6,274 nt of DNA, from assembly GCA_035647455.1 (NCBI GenBank), contig DASRNI010000014.1, positions 1 to 6,274 on the forward strand, in the 5' to 3' direction. The notes beneath the pieces were generated by a model. It saw only the letters and a list, made by a program, of their open reading frames with translations. It did not search any database and was not told where the DNA came from. A program made the position numbers and the translations under genes. The first letter of the stretch is position 1, and every line of letters begins with the position of its first letter. The stretch is from UBA1361 sp035647455. Lineage in GTDB: Bacteria; Bacillota_I; Bacilli_A; RFN20; CAG-826. Below, piece by piece: positions 5,759 through 6,274 of the stretch.

Positions 5759-6274
5759 ATGGATAAACAAAAATTAGACCTTTTAAAAAGACTAAGTGAA
5801 GTTGATGGCATTAGTGGCGACGAAAAAGAAGTCGCGCAGTTAGTCAAAGGTGAACTCGAAAGTTTCACGGAAATTACATTCGATAACTTAGGTTCATTAA
5901 TCGCCACGCTACCTGGCACAGAAAAAGAGGCACCAGTCGTCATGCTCAGTGCCCATATGGATGAAGTTGGCTTTGTTGTTAAAGCAATTGAAAAAGGCGG
6001 TTACTTACGGCTCCATAACGTTGGTGGCTGGTGGCCGCACGTAACCCTTGCTCAAGAATGGACAGTTAAAACACGAAGTGGTCAAAAGTACATCGCTGTT
6101 ACCGGCGCCCAACCACCGCACGGCATGCCGCCCGAACAACGGAATAAAGTGCTTGAAATTAAAGACTTATACCTTGATTTAGGTGTAAAAGATAAAGACG
6201 CCGTCTTAGCGCTCGGCATTCAAGTTGGTGACACAGTCGCACCGAAACAAAGTTTCCGCGTGATGAACGACGGG
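5759..6274 (+). CDS. M42-family metallo-aminopeptidase (glutamyl aminopeptidase/endoglucanase M family), N-terminal part
   Basis: A cytoplasmic two-metal aminopeptidase that trims peptides from the N-terminus; family members form large tetrahedral dodecamers. The window holds 172 residues of the usual 340-360. LLKRLSEVDGISGDEKEV (8-25) is the conserved N-terminal helix and substrate-pocket region. LSAHMDEVGFVV (63-74) carries metal ligand His66 and catalytic-site Asp68. GGWWPHV and VTGAQPPHGMPPEQR (114-128) belong to the inserted beta-barrel dimerisation domain. DLYLDLGVKDKDAV and LGIQVGDTVAP lead up to the second metal-binding block, which is outside the window. The start has AGGA at 5751-5754 with a short 4-base spacer, 13 bases after the dUTPase stop. 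Some relatives are annotated as endoglucanases, but peptidase activity is the established one. Specificity cannot be judged from this part. Confidence 0.9.
   Translation, partial: MDKQKLDLLKRLSEVDGISGDEKEVAQLVKGELESFTEITFDNLGSLIATLPGTEKEAPVVMLSAHMDEVGFVVKAIEKGGYLRLHNVGGWWPHVTLAQEWTVKTRSGQKYIAVTGAQPPHGMPPEQRNKVLEIKDLYLDLGVKDKDAVLALGIQVGDTVAPKQSFRVMNDG

Noticed and set aside
1085..5943. Open frames on the minus strand within glgB, glgP and the dUTPase/peptidase genes
   Set aside because: They overlap well-supported plus-strand genes, lack ribosome binding sites and show no recognisable protein motifs; they are by-products of codon use.

Overview
The window looks like a chromosomal segment of a low-GC bacterium of the Bacillota or the non-UGA-recoding Mollicutes side. 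The evidence is AT-rich non-coding DNA, Shine-Dalgarno-led genes, a GlgB without the N-terminal N1 extension, an all-alpha dUTPase and an IS30-type transposase. Every tryptophan I checked is TGG and no gene reads through TGA, so the standard code fits and a UGA=Trp mycoplasma is unlikely. I cannot name the genus.

Layout. 1-333: the last 110 codons of an IS30-family transposase, which runs in from the left edge. 334-973: 640 bases with no credible gene. Its left part holds two hairpins next to the transposase and a T-rich tract. Its right part holds a 15-bp palindrome, a possible promoter and a possible transcription attenuator just before glgB. 974-2809: glgB (branching enzyme). 2845-5247: glgP (glycogen/alpha-glucan phosphorylase). 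5251-5745: an all-alpha dUTPase/MazG-fold nucleotide hydrolase, starting 3 bases after the glgP stop. 5759-6274: the first 172 codons of an M42-family metallo-aminopeptidase, which runs off the right edge.

The four right-hand genes are co-directional with gaps of 35, 3 and 13 bases, so they probably form one transcription unit. GlgB and GlgP act on the same polymer: GlgB adds alpha-1,6 branches and GlgP phosphorolyses the chain ends to glucose-1-phosphate. The usual synthesis genes glgC, glgD and glgA are not between them and not elsewhere in the window. The dUTPase and the peptidase have no obvious link to glycogen and look like housekeeping genes sharing the transcript.

I found no complete new system. 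The points most worth a second look are the mutually exclusive hairpins in the glgB leader, a terminator-like hairpin inside the start of the dUTPase gene, two hairpins with the same loop sequence beside the transposase (possibly a minus-strand small RNA), and an interrupted 19-bp inverted repeat spanning the transposase stop codon.
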